64,000 bases of DNA from Doris montereyensis (Eukaryota > Mollusca > Gastropoda > Nudibranchia > Dorididae): the NCBI GenBank assembly GCA_037039925.1, contig JAXRKP010000595.1, positions 198,553 through 262,552 on the forward strand, given 5' to 3'. Below are positions 14,721 through 28,600 of this stretch, in pieces. The position numbers were made by a program, and so were the translations under genes. The stretch's first letter is position 1, and each line of letters opens with the position of its first letter. Below the pieces are notes generated by a model. The model worked only from the letters and a program-made list of their open reading frames with translations, ran no database searches and was not told where the DNA came from.

Positions 14721-17700
14721 ATATTGTTTTTCATCTGACAGTTAATCTCAAGCTCATATCCTGACCATTAATTAAAATTGTTAAAATTGTTGCTTTTTGA
14801 CTACATTATGTCTCCTATGTTTAAGATTTCCCACTTACTAAAAGGTCTAGAGTTCTGATTTTTCTAGGACAGTTAGTCCTAAGCTCATAGATGACAGTTA
14901 AAAGAGGAAGATTCGAAATGTTGTTTTTCATCTTACAGTTAATTTCAAGGTCATGTCATGACCATTAATTAAAATGGGTAAAATTGTTGGTTTTTGGCGT
15001 TACATTTTTTCTCCTATGTTTAAAATTTCCCACTTACTAAAAAGGTCTAGAGTTCTCATTTTTCTAGGACAGTTTAGTCCTAAGCTCATAGATGACAGTA
15101 AAAGAGAAAGATTTGGAATATTGTTTTTTCATCTTACAGTTAATCTCAAGCTCATATCATGACCATTAATTAAAATTGTTGAAATTGTTGTTTTTGGCTA
15201 CATCATTTCTCCTATGTTTAAAGTTTCCCACTTACTAAAAAGGTCTAGAGTTCTGATTTGTCTAGGACAGTTAGTCCTAAGCTCATAGATGACAGTAAAA
15301 GAGAAAGATTTGAATATTGTTTTTTATCTTACAGTTAATCTCAAGTTCATATCATGACCATTAATTAAATTGTTGAAATTGTTGCTTTTTGCTACATCAT
15401 TTTTCTCCTATATTTAAGATTTCCACTTACTAAAAAGGTCTAGAGTTCTGATTTTTCTAGGACAGTTAGTCTGAACCTCATAGGGGACAGTAAAAGAGAA
15501 AGATTTGGAATATTCTTTTTTCATCTGACAGTTAATCTCAAGCTCATATCATGACCATTAATTAAAATTGTTAAAATTGTTGCTTTTTGACTACATTATT
15601 TCTCCTATGTTTAAGATTTCCCACTTACTAAAAAGGTCTAGAGTTCTTATTTTTCTAGGACAGTTAGTCCTAAGCTCATAGATGACAGTAAAAGAGAAAG
15701 ATTTGAATGCTGTTTTCATCTTACAGTTAATTTCAAGGTCATGTCATGACCATTAATTAAAATGGGTAAAATTGTTGGTTTTTCTTTACATTTTTTCTCT
15801 TATGTTTAAAATTTCCCACTTACTAAAGAGATTCAGTCTTCTGATTTTTCTAGCACAGTTAGTCCTAAGCTCATAGATGACAGTAAAAGAGAAAGATTTG
15901 GAATATTGTTTTTTATCTTACAGTTAATTTCAAGCTCATATCATGACCATTAATTAAAATTGTTGAAATTGTTACTTTTTGGCTACATCATTTCTCCTAC
16001 GTTTAAAGATTTCCCACTTACTAAAAAGGTCTAGAGTTCTGATTTTTCTAGGACAGTTAGTCCTAAGCTCATAGATGACAGTAAAACAGAAAGATTTGGA
16101 ATACTGTTTTTCATCTTACAGTTAATCTCAAGTTCATATCATGACCATTAATTAAAAATTTTAAAATTGTTGCTTTTTGGCTACATCATTTCTCCTACGT
16201 TTAAAATTTCCCACTTACTAAAAAGGTCTAGAGTTCTGTTTTTTTCTAGGACAGTTAGTCCTCAGCTCATAGATGACAGTAAAAAAAAAAGATTTGGAAT
16301 ATGTGTTTTCATCTTACAGTTAATTTCAAGCTCATATCATGACCATTAATTAAAATAGGTAAAATTGTTGCTTTTTGGCTACATTTTTTCTCCTATGTTT
16401 AAAATTTCCACTTACTAAAAAGGTCTAGGGTTCTGATTTTTCTAGGACAGTTAGTCCTATGCTCATAGATGACAGTAAAAAAGAAAGATTTGAAATATTG
16501 TTTTTTGTCTTACAGTTAATCTCAAGCTGATGTCATGACCATTAATTAGAATGGTTAAAATTGTTGGTTTTTGGCTACATTATTTCTCCTATGTTTAAAG
16601 TTTCCCACTTACTAAAAAGGTCTAGAGGTCTGATTTTTCTAGGACAGTTAGTCCTCAGATCATAGATGACGGTAAAAGAGAAAGATTTAGAATATTGTTT
16701 TTCATCTTACAGTTAATTTCAAGCTCATATCATGACCATTAATTAAAATTTTTGAAATTGTTGCTTTTTGGCTACATCATTTCTCCTACGATTAAAATTT
16801 CCCACTTACTAAAAAGATCCAGTGTTCTGATTTTTCTAGGCCAGTTAGTCCTAAGCTCATAGATGACAGTAAAGAGAAAGATTTGGAATATTGTTTTTCA
16901 TCTTGCAGTTAATTTCAAGCTCATGTCATGACCATTAATTAAAATTGTTGAAATTGTTGCTTTTTGGCTACATCATTTCTCCTACGTTTAAGATTTCCCA
17001 CTTACTAAAAAGGTCTAGAGTTCTGATTTTTCTAGGACAGTTAGTCCTAGCTCATAGATGACACTAAAAGAGAAAGATTTGGAATATTGTTTTTTGTCTT
17101 ACAGTTAATCTCAAGCTCATATCATGAGCATGAATTAAAATTGTTGAAATTGTTGCTTTTTGGCTACATCATTTCTCCTATGTATTTAAGATTTCCCACT
17201 TACTAAAAAGGTCTAGAGTTCTGATTGTTCTAGGACAGTTAGTCCTAAGCTCATAGATGACAGTAAAAGAGAAAGATTTGAAATGCTGTTTTTCATCTTA
17301 CAGTTAATTTCAAGGTCATGTCATGACCATTAATTAAAATGGGTAAAATTGTTGGTTTTTGGTTACATTTTTTCTCCTATGTTTAAAATTTCCCACTTAC
17401 TAAAAAAGTCTAGAGTTCTGATTTTTTTAGGACAGTTAGTCCTAAGCTCATAGATGACAGTAAACAGAAAGATTTGGAATACTGTTTTTTCATCTTACAG
17501 TTAATCTCAAGTTCATATCATGACTATTTATTAAAATGGTTAAATTTGTTGCATTTTGGCTACATTTTTTCTCCTATGTTTAAAATTTCCCACTGACTAT
17601 AAAGGTCTAGAGTTCTGTGTTTTCTAGGACAGTTAGTCCTCAGCTCATAGATGACAGTAAAAGAGAAATTTGAGAATATTGTTTTTTATCTGACAGTTAA

Positions 17701-19489
17701 TCTCAAGTTCATATCATGGCCATTAATTAAAATTGTTGAAATTGTTGCTTTTTGGCTACATCATTTCTGCTATGTTTAAGATTTCCAACTTACTAAAAAG
17801 TCTAGAGTTCTGATTTTTCTAGGACAGTTACTCATCAGCTTATAGATGACAGTAAATAAGAAAGATTTGAAATACTGTTTTTCATCTGACAGTTAATCTC
17901 AAGTTCATATCAATTACCATTAATTAAAATTGTTGAAATTGTTGCTTTTTGGCTACATCATTTCTCCTATTTTTAAAATTTCCCACTTACTAAAGAGGTC
18001 TAGAGATGTGATGTTTCTAGGGATGTTAGTTCTAAGCTCATAGATGAGGGTAATACAGAAAGATTTGGAATACTGTTTCGTCTTACAGTTAATCTCAAGT
18101 TCATATCATGACCATTAATTAAAATTGTTGAAATTGTTGCTTTTTGGCTACATCATTTCTCCTACGTTTAAAATTCCCACTTACTAAAAAGGTCCAGTGT
18201 TCTGATTTTGCTGGGACAGTTAGTCCTAAGCTCATAGATGAAAGCAATAGAGAAAGATTTCAAATACTGTTTTTCATCTTACAGTTAATTTCAAGGTCAT
18301 GTCATGACCATTAATTAAAATAGTTTAAATTGTTGGTTTTTGGTTACATTTTTCTCCTATGTTTAAAATTTCCCATTACTAACAAGTTTGGAGTTCTGAT
18401 TTTTCTAGGACAGTTAGTCCTCCGCTCATAGATGACAGTGAAAAGAAAGATTTGAAATATGTTTTTCATCTTACAGTTAATCGCAAGCTCATGTCATGAC
18501 CATTAATTAAAATGGGTAGAATTGTTGGTTTTTGGCTGCATTTTATTTCCTCCTATGTTTTAAAATTTCCGACTTACTAAAAAGCTCTAGAGTTCTGATT
18601 TTTCTAGGACAGTCAGTCCTATGCTCATAGATGACAGTAAAAGAGAAATGATTTGGAATATTGTTTTTCATCTTACAGTTAATCTCAAGCTCATATCATG
18701 ACCATTAATTAAAATTGTTGAAATTGTTGCTTTTTGGCTACATCATTTCTCCAATGTTTAAGTTTTCCACTTACTAAACAGGTTTAGAGCTCTGATTTTT
18801 CTAGGACAGTTAGTCCTAAGCTCATAGATGACAGTAAAAGAGAAAGATTTGGAATATTATTTTTCATCTTACAATTAATTTCAAGCTCATATCATGACCA
18901 TTAATTATAATGGTTAAAATTCTTGCTTTTTGGCTACATTATTTCTCCTCTGTTTAAAATTTCCCACTTACTAAAAAGATCTAGAGTTCTGATTTTTCTA
19001 GGACAGTTAGTCCTCAACTAATAGATGACAGTAAAGAGAAAGATTTGGAATTCTGATTTTCATCTTACAGTTAATTTCAAGATCTTGCATGACCATTAAT
19101 TAGAATGGTTAAAATTGTTGGTTTTTGGCTACATTATTTCTCCTATGTTTAAAGTTTCCCATCTTACTAAAAAGTGCCGAGAGGTCTGATGTTTCTAGGG
19201 CAGTTAGTCCTAAGCTCATAGATGACAGTAAAAGAGAAATATTGGAATATTGTTTTTCATCTTACACTTAATCTCAAGCTCATATCATGACCATTAATTA
19301 AAATGGTTGAAATTGTTGCTTTTTGGCTACATCATTTCTCCTACGTTTAAAATTGCCCACTTACTAAAAAGGTCTAGAGTTCTCATTTTTCTAGGACAGT
19401 TAGTCCTGAGATCATAAATGACAGTAAAAGAGAAAAGATTTGGAATACTATTTTTCATCTTACAGTTAATTTTAGGGTCATCTTATGAC

Positions 19490-20765
19490 CATTAATTATA
19501 ATGGTTGTGTGAAATTTTTTTGCATTTTGGCTACATCATTTCTCCTACGTTGACGATTTCCCACTTACTAAAAAGGTGTAGAGTCTGATTTTTTCTAGGA
19601 CAGGAAGTCCTCAGCTTATAGAAACAGTAAAAGAAAAAGATTTGGAATATGTATTTCATCTTCCAGTTAATGTCAAGCTCGTATCATGACCATTAATTAA
19701 AATTGTTAAAATCGTTCCTTTTTGACTACATTATTTCTGCTATGTTTAAAGTTTCCCACTGACTAAAAAGGTCTAGAGGTCTGTTTTTTTCGAGGACAGG
19801 TAGTCCTCAGCTCATAGATGACAGTAAAAAAGAAAAGATTTGGAATATTCCTTTTGTCTTACAGTTAATCTCAAGCACTTATCATGAGGAATAATTAAAA
19901 TTGTTGAAATTGTTGCTTTTTGGCTATATCATTTCTCCTATGTTTAAGTTTTCCACTTACTCAAAAGGTTTAGAGTTCTGATTTTTCTAGGACAGTTAGT
20001 CTTCAGATTATAGATGACAGTACAAGAGAAAGATTTGGAATTTCTCTTTTTCATCTTACAGTTAATCTCAAGCTCATGTCATGACCATTAAATAAAAATT
20101 GCAAAATTGTTGTTTTTTGGCAACATCATTTTTCCTATGTTTAAAATTTCTCACTGGCTAAAAAGTCTAGAGTTCTGATTTTTCTAGGACAGTTAGTCCT
20201 ATGCTCATAGACGACAGTAAAAGAGAAAGATTTGGAATATTGTTTTTGTCTTACAGTTAATCTCAAGCTCATATCATGACCATTAATTAAAATTGTTGAA
20301 ATTGTTGCTTTTTGGCTACATCATTTCTCCTACGTTTAAAATTTCCACTTACTAAAAAGGCTAGAGTTCTGATTTTTCTAGGACAGTTAGTCTTAAGCTC
20401 ATAGATGACAGTTAAACAGGAATATTTGGAATACAGTTTTTCATCTTAAAGTTAATCTCAAGTTCATATCATGACCAATAATTAAAAATTTTGCAATTCT
20501 TGCTTTTTGGCTACATCATTTGTCCTACGTTTAAGATTACCCACTTACTAAAAGGTCTAGAGTTCTGATTTTTTCTAGGACAATTAGTCCTCTGCTGATA
20601 CATGACGGTAAAAGAGAAAGATTTGAAATGCTGTTTTTCATCTTACAGTTAATTTCAAGTCATTTCATGACCATTAATTAAAATAGGTAAAATTGTTGGT
20701 TTTTGATACATTTTTTCTCCTATGTTTAAAATTTACCACTTACTAAAACGGCTAGAGTTCTGATT
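19490..20765. repeat. Higher-order duplicated block, copy 1
   Basis: This run of about six and a half monomers shares a series of otherwise rare variants, in the same order, with the block at 21445-22705. Shared markers include CTCCTACGTTGACGATTTCC, AAGCTCGTATCATGACC with AAAATCGTTCCTT, CACTTATCATGAGGAATAAT, TACTCAAAAGGTTTAGAG, GGAATTTCTCTTTTTCATC, CATTAAATAAAA, CATAGACGACAG, GACCAATAATTAAAA with ATCATTTGTCCTACGTTT, and TGACGGTAAAAGA. The offset is about 1.94-1.95 kb, or ten monomers. The matching ends on the left near 19.49 kb, where the preceding monomers of the two copies no longer share markers. Confidence 0.8.
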
Positions 20766-21444
20766 TTTTCTAGGACAGTTAGTTCTATGCTCATAGATGA
20801 CAGTAAAAGAGATTTGAAATATTGTTTTTCATCTGATAGTTAATCTCAAGCTGATATTATGACAATTAATTAAAATTGTTGAAATTGTTGCTTTTGGCTT
20901 ACATTATTTCTCCCTATGTTTAAGATTTCCACTTACTAAAATTTTTTAGAGTTCTGATTTTCTAGGACACGTTATCCTCAGCTCTTAGATGACACTAAAA
21001 CAGAAAGATTTGGAATACTTTTTTATCTGGACAGTTAATTTCAAGCTCATGTCATGACCATTAATTAGAATGGTTAAAATTGTTGGTTTTTGGCTACATT
21101 ATTTCTTCTATGTTTAAGATTTCCCACTTACTAAAAAGGTCTAGTGTTCTGATTTTTCTAGGACAGTTAGTCCTAGATCATAGATGACAGTTAAAAGAAA
21201 GATCTTGAATACTGTTTTTCATCTTACAGTGAATTTCAACCTATGTCATGACCATTAATTAAAATGGGTAAAATTGTTGGTTTTTGGCTACATTTTTTCT
21301 CCTATGTTTAAAATTTCCACTCACTAAAAAGGCCAGAGTTCTGATTTTTCTAGGACAGTTAGTCCTATCCTCATATATAACAGTAAAAGAGAAAGATTTG
21401 AAAATTGTTTTGTTCTTACAGTTAATCTCAAGTTCATATCATGA

Positions 21445-22705
21445 CCATGAATTAAAATTGTGGGAATTTTTTTGCATTTTGGCTACATCATTTCTCCTAC
21501 GTTGACGATTTCCCACTTATTAAAAAGGTCTAGAGTCTGATTTTTCTAGGACAGATGGTCTCAGCTCTTAGATGACACTCAAGAAAAAGATTTTGAATTC
21601 TGTTTTCATCTTCCAGTCAATGTCAAGCTCGTATCATGACCATTAATTAAAATTGTTAAAATCGTTCCTTATTGACTACATTATTTCTCCTACGTTTAAA
21701 GTTTCCACTTACTAAAAAGGTCTAGAGGTCTATTTCTTCTAGGACAGGTAGTCCCTCATAGATGACAGTAAAAAAAGAAAGATTTGGAATATTCCTTGTT
21801 GTCTTACAGTTAATTTCAGCACTTATCATGAGGAATAATTAAAATTGATGAAATTGTTGCTTTTTGGCTATATCATTTCTCCTATGTTTAAGTTTTCCTT
21901 ACTCAAAAGGTTTAGAGTTCTGAATTTTCTAGGACAGTTACTCTTCAGATTATGGATGACAGTAAAAGAAAAGATTGGGAATTTCTCTTTTTCATCTTAC
22001 AGTTAATTTGAAGCTCATGTCATGACCATTAAATAAAATGAGCAAAATTGTTTATTTTTGGCAACATTTTTTTCACTACGTTTGAAATTTCTAACTTGCT
22101 AAAAAGGCTAGAGTTCTGATTTTTCTAGGACAGTTAGTCCTATGCTCATAGACGACAGTAAAAGAAAATGATTTGGAATATGCGTTTCATCTTAGAGTTA
22201 ATCTCAAGCTCATATCATGACCATTAATTAAAATTGTTGAATTTGTGCTTTTTTGATACATCATTTCTCTTATGTTTAAGATTTCCCACTTGCTAAAAGG
22301 TCTAGAGTTCTGATTTTTCTAGGACAGTTAGTCCTCAGGTCATAGATGACAGTAAAAGAAAAGATTTAGAATATGTTTTTCATCTTACAGTTAATCTCAA
22401 GTTCATATCATGACCAATAATTAAAATTTTGAAATTATTGCTTTTTTGCTACATCATTTGTCCTACGTTTAAAATTTCCCACTTAACTAAAAAGGTCTAG
22501 AGTTCTAAATTTTTTGTAGGAGATTAGTTTCAACTCTCAGATGACGGTAAAAGAAAAGATTTGAAATGCTTTTTTCATTTTACAGTTAATCTCAAGTCAT
22601 ATCATGACCATTAATAAAAAAAAAGTTAAAATTGGTGGTTTTGCTTACATATTTTCTCCTCTGTTTTAAAATTTCCCACTTACTAAAGGGCTAAGTTCTG
22701 ATTTT
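21445..22705. repeat. Higher-order duplicated block, copy 2
   Basis: This is the second copy of the marker series described at 19490-20765. It has the same order of rare variants and additional small deletions, for example CTTAGATGACACTCAAG and TTTTCCTTACTCAAAAGG. The 1.95 kb offset means the two blocks are separated by about 0.7 kb of satellite that does not share the markers. No third copy is seen one period to either side (near 17.6 and 23.45 kb). Confidence 0.78.
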
Positions 22706-25584
22706 TCTACAACAGTTAGTCCTATGCTCATAGATGACAGTAAAAGAGGAAGATTGTTTTTCATCTTACAGTTAATTTCAAGCTTATGTTATGTTCATTA
22801 ATTAAAATGGTAAAATTGTTGGTTTTTGGTTACATTATTTCTCCTATGTTTAAAATTTCCACTTACTAAAAAGTCTAGAGTTCTGATTTTTTTAGGACAG
22901 TTAATCCTAGCTCGTATAGATGACAGGAAAGAAGAACGATTTGGAATAATGTTTTTTGTCTTACAGTTAATTTCAAGCTCATGTCATGACCCTTAATTAA
23001 AATGGGTAAAATTAGTTATTTTTGGCTACATTTTTTCTCCTATGTTTAACATTTCCTACTTACTAAAAAGATATAGAGGTCTGATTTTTCTAGGACAGTT
23101 AGTCCTATGCTCATAGATGACAGTAAAGAGAAAGATTTGGACTATTGTTTTCCATCTTACAGTTAATTTCAAGCTCATATCATGACCATTAATTAATTTT
23201 TTTAAAATTGTAGTTTTTTGGCTACATCATTTCTCCTATGTTTAAGATTTCCCACTTACTAAAAAGGTCTAGAGTTCTAATTGTTCTAGGACAGTTAGTC
23301 ATCAGCTAATAGATGACAGTAAAGAGAAAGATTTGGAATATGTTTTTCATCTTACAGTTAATCTCAACTCATATCATGACCATTAATAAAAAATGTTGAA
23401 ATTGTTGTTTTTTGGCTACATTATTTCTCCTATGTTTGAGAATTCCACTTACTAAAAGGTGTAGAGTTTTGATGTTTTTAGGACAGTTAGTCCTAAGATC
23501 ATAGATGACAGTAAAAGAGAAAGATTTGGAATATCTGTTTTGCATCTTACAGTTAAATCAAGCTCATGTCATGACCATTAATTATAATGGTTAAAATTGT
23601 TTGTTTTTGGCTACATTATTTCTGTTTAAATTTCCCACTTGTAAAACGGTCTATGATTTTTCTAGGACAGATAGTCCTCAGCTCATAGATGACAGTAAAG
23701 GAGAAAGATTGGAATTCTGTTTTTGTCTTGCAGTTAATTTCAAGCTCTTGTGATGACCATTAATTAGAATGGTTAAAATTGTTGATTTTTGGCTACATTC
23801 TTTCTTCTATGTTTAAAAGTTTCCCACTTACTAAAACAATCTAGAGGTCTGGTTTTTCTAGGACAGGTAGTCCTCAGCTCATAGATGTTGAGTAAAAGAA
23901 AAAGTTTGGAATACTGTTTTCATCTTACAGTTAATCTCAAGTCCATATCATGACCATTAATTAAAATTGTTGAAAATGTTGCTTTTTGGCTACATTTTTC
24001 TCCTATGTTTAAAATTTCCCACTTACTAAAAAGGTCCAGAGTTCTGATTTTTCTAGGACAGTTAGTCCTTTACATAGATAACAGTAAAAAGAGAATGATT
24101 TGTAATATGGTTTTTCATCTTACAGTTAATCTCAAGCTCATATCATGACCATTAAATACAATTTAAAATTGTTGCTTTTTAGCTACATCATTTCTCTATG
24201 TTTAAAATTTCCCTCTTACTAAAAAGGTCTAGAGTTCTGATTTTTCTAAGACAGTTAGGCATCAGCTCATAGATGACAGTAAAAGAGAAAAGATTTGGAA
24301 TATGTTTTTTATCTAACAGTTAATCTCAAGCTCATATCATGACCATTAATTAGAATCGTTAAAATTGTTGCTTTTTGGCTACATCATTTCACCTACGTTT
24401 TAAGATTTCCCACTTACTAAAAAAATGTGTAGAGGTCTGATTTTCTAGGACAGGTAGTCCTCAACTTATAGATGACAGTAAAAGAGAAATATTTGGAATA
24501 TGTTTTTCATCTTACAGTTAATGTCAAGCTCATATCAAGGCCATTAATTAAAATTGTTCAAATTGTTGCTTTTTGGCTACATCATTTTCTGCTATGTTTA
24601 AGATTTCCTACTTACTAAAAAGGTGTAGAGTTCTGATTTTACTAGTACAGTTAATCGTCAGCTCATAGATGATGGTAAAAGAAAAAGATTTTGAAATATG
24701 TTTTTCATTTTCCGGTTAATCTCAGCTCATATCATGACCATTAATTAAAATTGTTAAAATTGTTGCTTTTTGACTACATCATTTCTCCTATGTTTAAGAA
24801 TTCCCACTTACTAAAGAAATCTAGAGTTCTGGTTTTTCTAGGACAGGTAGTCCAACAGCACATAGATTACCGTAATACAGAAAGATTTGTAATTCTTTTT
24901 TCATCTTGCAGTTAATCTCAAGTTCATATCATGACCAATAATTAAAATTGTTGAAAATGTTGGTTTTTGGCTACATTATTTCTCCTATATTTAAAATTTC
25001 CTACTTACTAAAAAGGTTTAGAGTTCTGATTTTTCTAGGTTTGTTAGTCCTCAGCTCATAGACGACAGTAAAAGAAAATATTTGGAATTTTGTTTTTCAT
25101 CTTACAGTTAATTTCAAGCTCATGTCATGACCATTAATTAAAATGGGTAAAATTGTTTATTTTTGGCTACACTTTTTCACCCATGTTTAAAATTTCTCAC
25201 TTACTAAAAAGTTCTAGAGTTCTGATTTTTCTAGGACAGTTAGTTCTCAGCTCATAGATGTTAGTAAAAGAGAAAGATTTGGGATTCTGTTTTTCATCTT
25301 ACAGTTAATTTCAAGCTCATGTCATGACCATTAATTAAAATGGGTAAAATTGTTAGTTTTTTTCCTATATTTTTTTCTCCTATGTTTAAAATTTCCCACT
25401 TACTAAAAAGGCTAGAGTTCTGATTTTTCTAGGACAGTTAGTCCTGAGCTCATAGATGACAGTAAAAAAGAAAGATTTGGAATATGTTTTTCATCTGACA
25501 GATAATCTCAAGCTCATATCATGACCATCAATTAAAATTGTTGAAATTGTTGCTTTTTGGCTGCATCATTTCTTCTAAGTTTAA

Positions 25585-25690
25585 GATTTTCCACTTAGTC
25601 CTCGGCTCTTAGATGACAGTAATACCGAAAGATTTGCAGTCCTGTTCTTCATCCGGCAGTTAATCCACTGACTAAACAGGTCTAGAGGTC
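25585..25690. repeat. Truncated and rejoined monomers
   Basis: The monomer jumps from TTTTCCACTTA straight to GTCCTCGGCTC, losing the TCTAGAGTTCTGATTTTTC segment. It later jumps from GGCAGTTAATC straight to CACTGACTAAAC, losing the TCATGACC to TATGTTTAA half. Two internal deletions therefore lie within about 100 bp. The segment also carries several C/G substitutions unusual for the array. Confidence 0.7.
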
Positions 25691-28600
25691 TGACTTTTTT
25701 AGGACCGGTAGGCCTCAGCTTATAGCTGACAGTAAAACAGAAAGATTTGGAATACAGTTTTTTTATCTGACAGTTAATTTCAAGCTCTTGTCATAACCAT
25801 TAGTTAGAATGGTTAAAATTGTTGGTTTTTGACTACATTATTTCTTCTATGTTTAAAGTTTCCCACTTACTAAAAAGGTCTCGAGGTCTGTGTTTACTAG
25901 GACTGGTAGTCCTCAGCTCATAGATGACAGTAAAAAAGAAAGATTTGGAATATTGTTTTTTGTCTTACAGTTAATCTCAAGCTCATGTCATGACCATTAA
26001 TTAAAATTGTTGAAATTGTTGATTTTAGGCTACATCATTTCTTCTTCGTTTAAAATGTCCGACTTACTAAAAAGATCCAGTGATCTGATTTTTCTAGGAC
26101 AGATAGTCCTCAGCTCACAGATGACGGCACAACAAAAATATTTCGAATATTGATTTTCATCTTAGTTAATCTCAAGCTCTTGTCATGACCATTAAATAAA
26201 ATGGTTAAAATTGTTGCTTTTTGGCTACATCATTTGTCTTATGTTTAAGATTTCCACTTACCAAAAAGGTCTAGAGTTCTGATTTTTCTAGGACAGTTAG
26301 TCCTAAGCTCATAGATGACAGTAAAAGAAAATGATTTGGAATATGCGTTTCATCTTAGAGTTAATCGCAAGCTCATGTCATGACCATTAATTAAAATTGG
26401 TAAAAAAATTGTTTTTGGCTACATTTTTTCTCCTATGTTTAAAATTTCCTCCTCACTAAAAAGGTCTAGAGTTCTGATTATTATAGGACAGTTAGTCCTC
26501 TGCTCATAGATGACAGTAAAGAGAAAGATTTGGATTAGGTTTTTCATCTTACAGTTAAGGTCAAACTAATATCATGACCATTAATTAAAATTGTTAAAAT
26601 TGTTGCTTTTTGACTACATCATTTCTTCTATGTTTACTAATTCCCATTTACTAAAGAGATCCAGAGTTCTGATTTTTCTAGGACACATAGTCCTCAGTTC
26701 ATAGATGACAGTAATACAGAAAGGTTTTGAATATTATTTTTCATCTTACAGTTAATCTCAAGTTCATATCATGACCATTAATTAAAATTGTTGAAAATGT
26801 TGCTTTTTGGCTACATCATTTCTCCTATGTTTAAAAATTCCCACTTACTAAAGAGGTCTAGAGTTCTGATTTTTCTAGGACAGTTAGTCCCAAGAACATA
26901 GATGACAGTAAAAAAGAGGAAGATTTAGATTACCGTTTTTCATCCTACAGTTAATTTCAAGCTTATGTCATCATTAATTAAAATGGGTAAAATTGTTGGT
27001 TTTTGGTTACAGTTTTTCTCATATGATTAAAATTTGTCACTTACTAAAAAGGCAAGAGATCTGATATTTTTAGGACAATTAGTCCTATGCTCATAGATGA
27101 CAGTAAAAGAAAAAGATTTGGAATATTGTTTTTTGTCTTACAGTTAATCTCAAGCTCATATCATGACCATTAATTAAAATTGTTGACCTTGTTGCTTTTT
27201 GGCTATATCATTTCTCCTATGTTTAAGATTTCCCACTTTTTCAAAGGTCTAGAGTTCTGAATTTTCTAGGTCTGTTCTTCCTATGCTGATATATGAGATT
27301 AAACCACAAAAATTTGTTTTATTGTTTTTTGTCTTACAGTTAATCTCAAGTTCATATCATGATCAATAATAAAATTATTGTTCCTTTTTGGCTATATCCT
27401 TTCTCCTACGTTTAAGATTTACACTTACTAGAAAGGTCCAGTGTTCTAATTTTTTTACGACAGTTAGTCCGAAACTCATAGAGGACAGCAAAAGAGAATG
27501 ATTTGTAATACTGTTTTTCATCTCACAGTTAATCTCAAGCTCATGTCATGACCATTAAATAAAATGGTTAAAATTGTTGCTTTCTTGGTTACATCATTTG
27601 TCTTATGTTTAAGATTTCCCACTTACTAAAAAGGTCTAGAGTTCTGATTTTTCCAGTTAGTCCTAAGCTCATAGATGACAGTAAAAGTGAAAGATTTTGG
27701 AATATCTAAAATTGTTGAAATTGTTGCTTTTTGGCTACATCATTTCTCTTATGTTTAAGAATTCCCACTTACTAAAGATATCTAGAGTTCTGATTTTTCT
27801 AGGACAGTTAGTCCTCAGCTCATAGATGACAGTAAAGAGAAAGATTTGGAATATGCGTTTTATCTTACAGTTAATCGCAAGCTCATGGGTAAAATTGTTG
27901 GTTTTACTGGCTGCATTTTTTCTCCTATGTTTGAAAATTTCCGACTTACTAAAAAGGTCTAGACTTCTGACTTTTCTATGACAGTTATTCCGATGCTCAT
28001 AGGTTACAGTAAAAGAGATTGATTTGGAATATTTTTTTCATCTTAAATGTAATTTCAAGCTCATGTCATGACCATTAATTATAATGCTTAAAATTGTTGT
28101 TTTTTTCCTATATTTTTTCTCCTATGTTTAAAATTTCTCACTTACTAAAAAAGATGACATTTAGTCCTATGCTCATAGATGACAGTAAAAGAGATTGATT
28201 TAGAATATGATTTTCATCTTACAGTTAATCTCAAGCTCATGTCATGATTATTAATTATAATTGTTGACATTTTTGCTTTTTGGCTACATCATTTCTCCCA
28301 TGTTTAAGTTTTCCCACTTACTAAAAAGGTCTAGAGGTCTGATTTTCAAGGACAGGTAGTCCTAAGCTCATAGATGACGGTAAAGAGAAAGATTTTGAAA
28401 TATGTTTTTTGTCTTATACTTAATCTCCAGCTCATATCATGACCAATAATTAAAATTGTTAAAATTGTTAATTTTTGGCTACATCATTTCTTCTATGTTT
28501 AAAAATTCCCACTTACTAAAGAGATCCAGAGTTCTGATTTTTCTAGGACAGTTAGTCCTCAGTTCACAGATGACAGCAATACTGAAAGATATGGAATACC

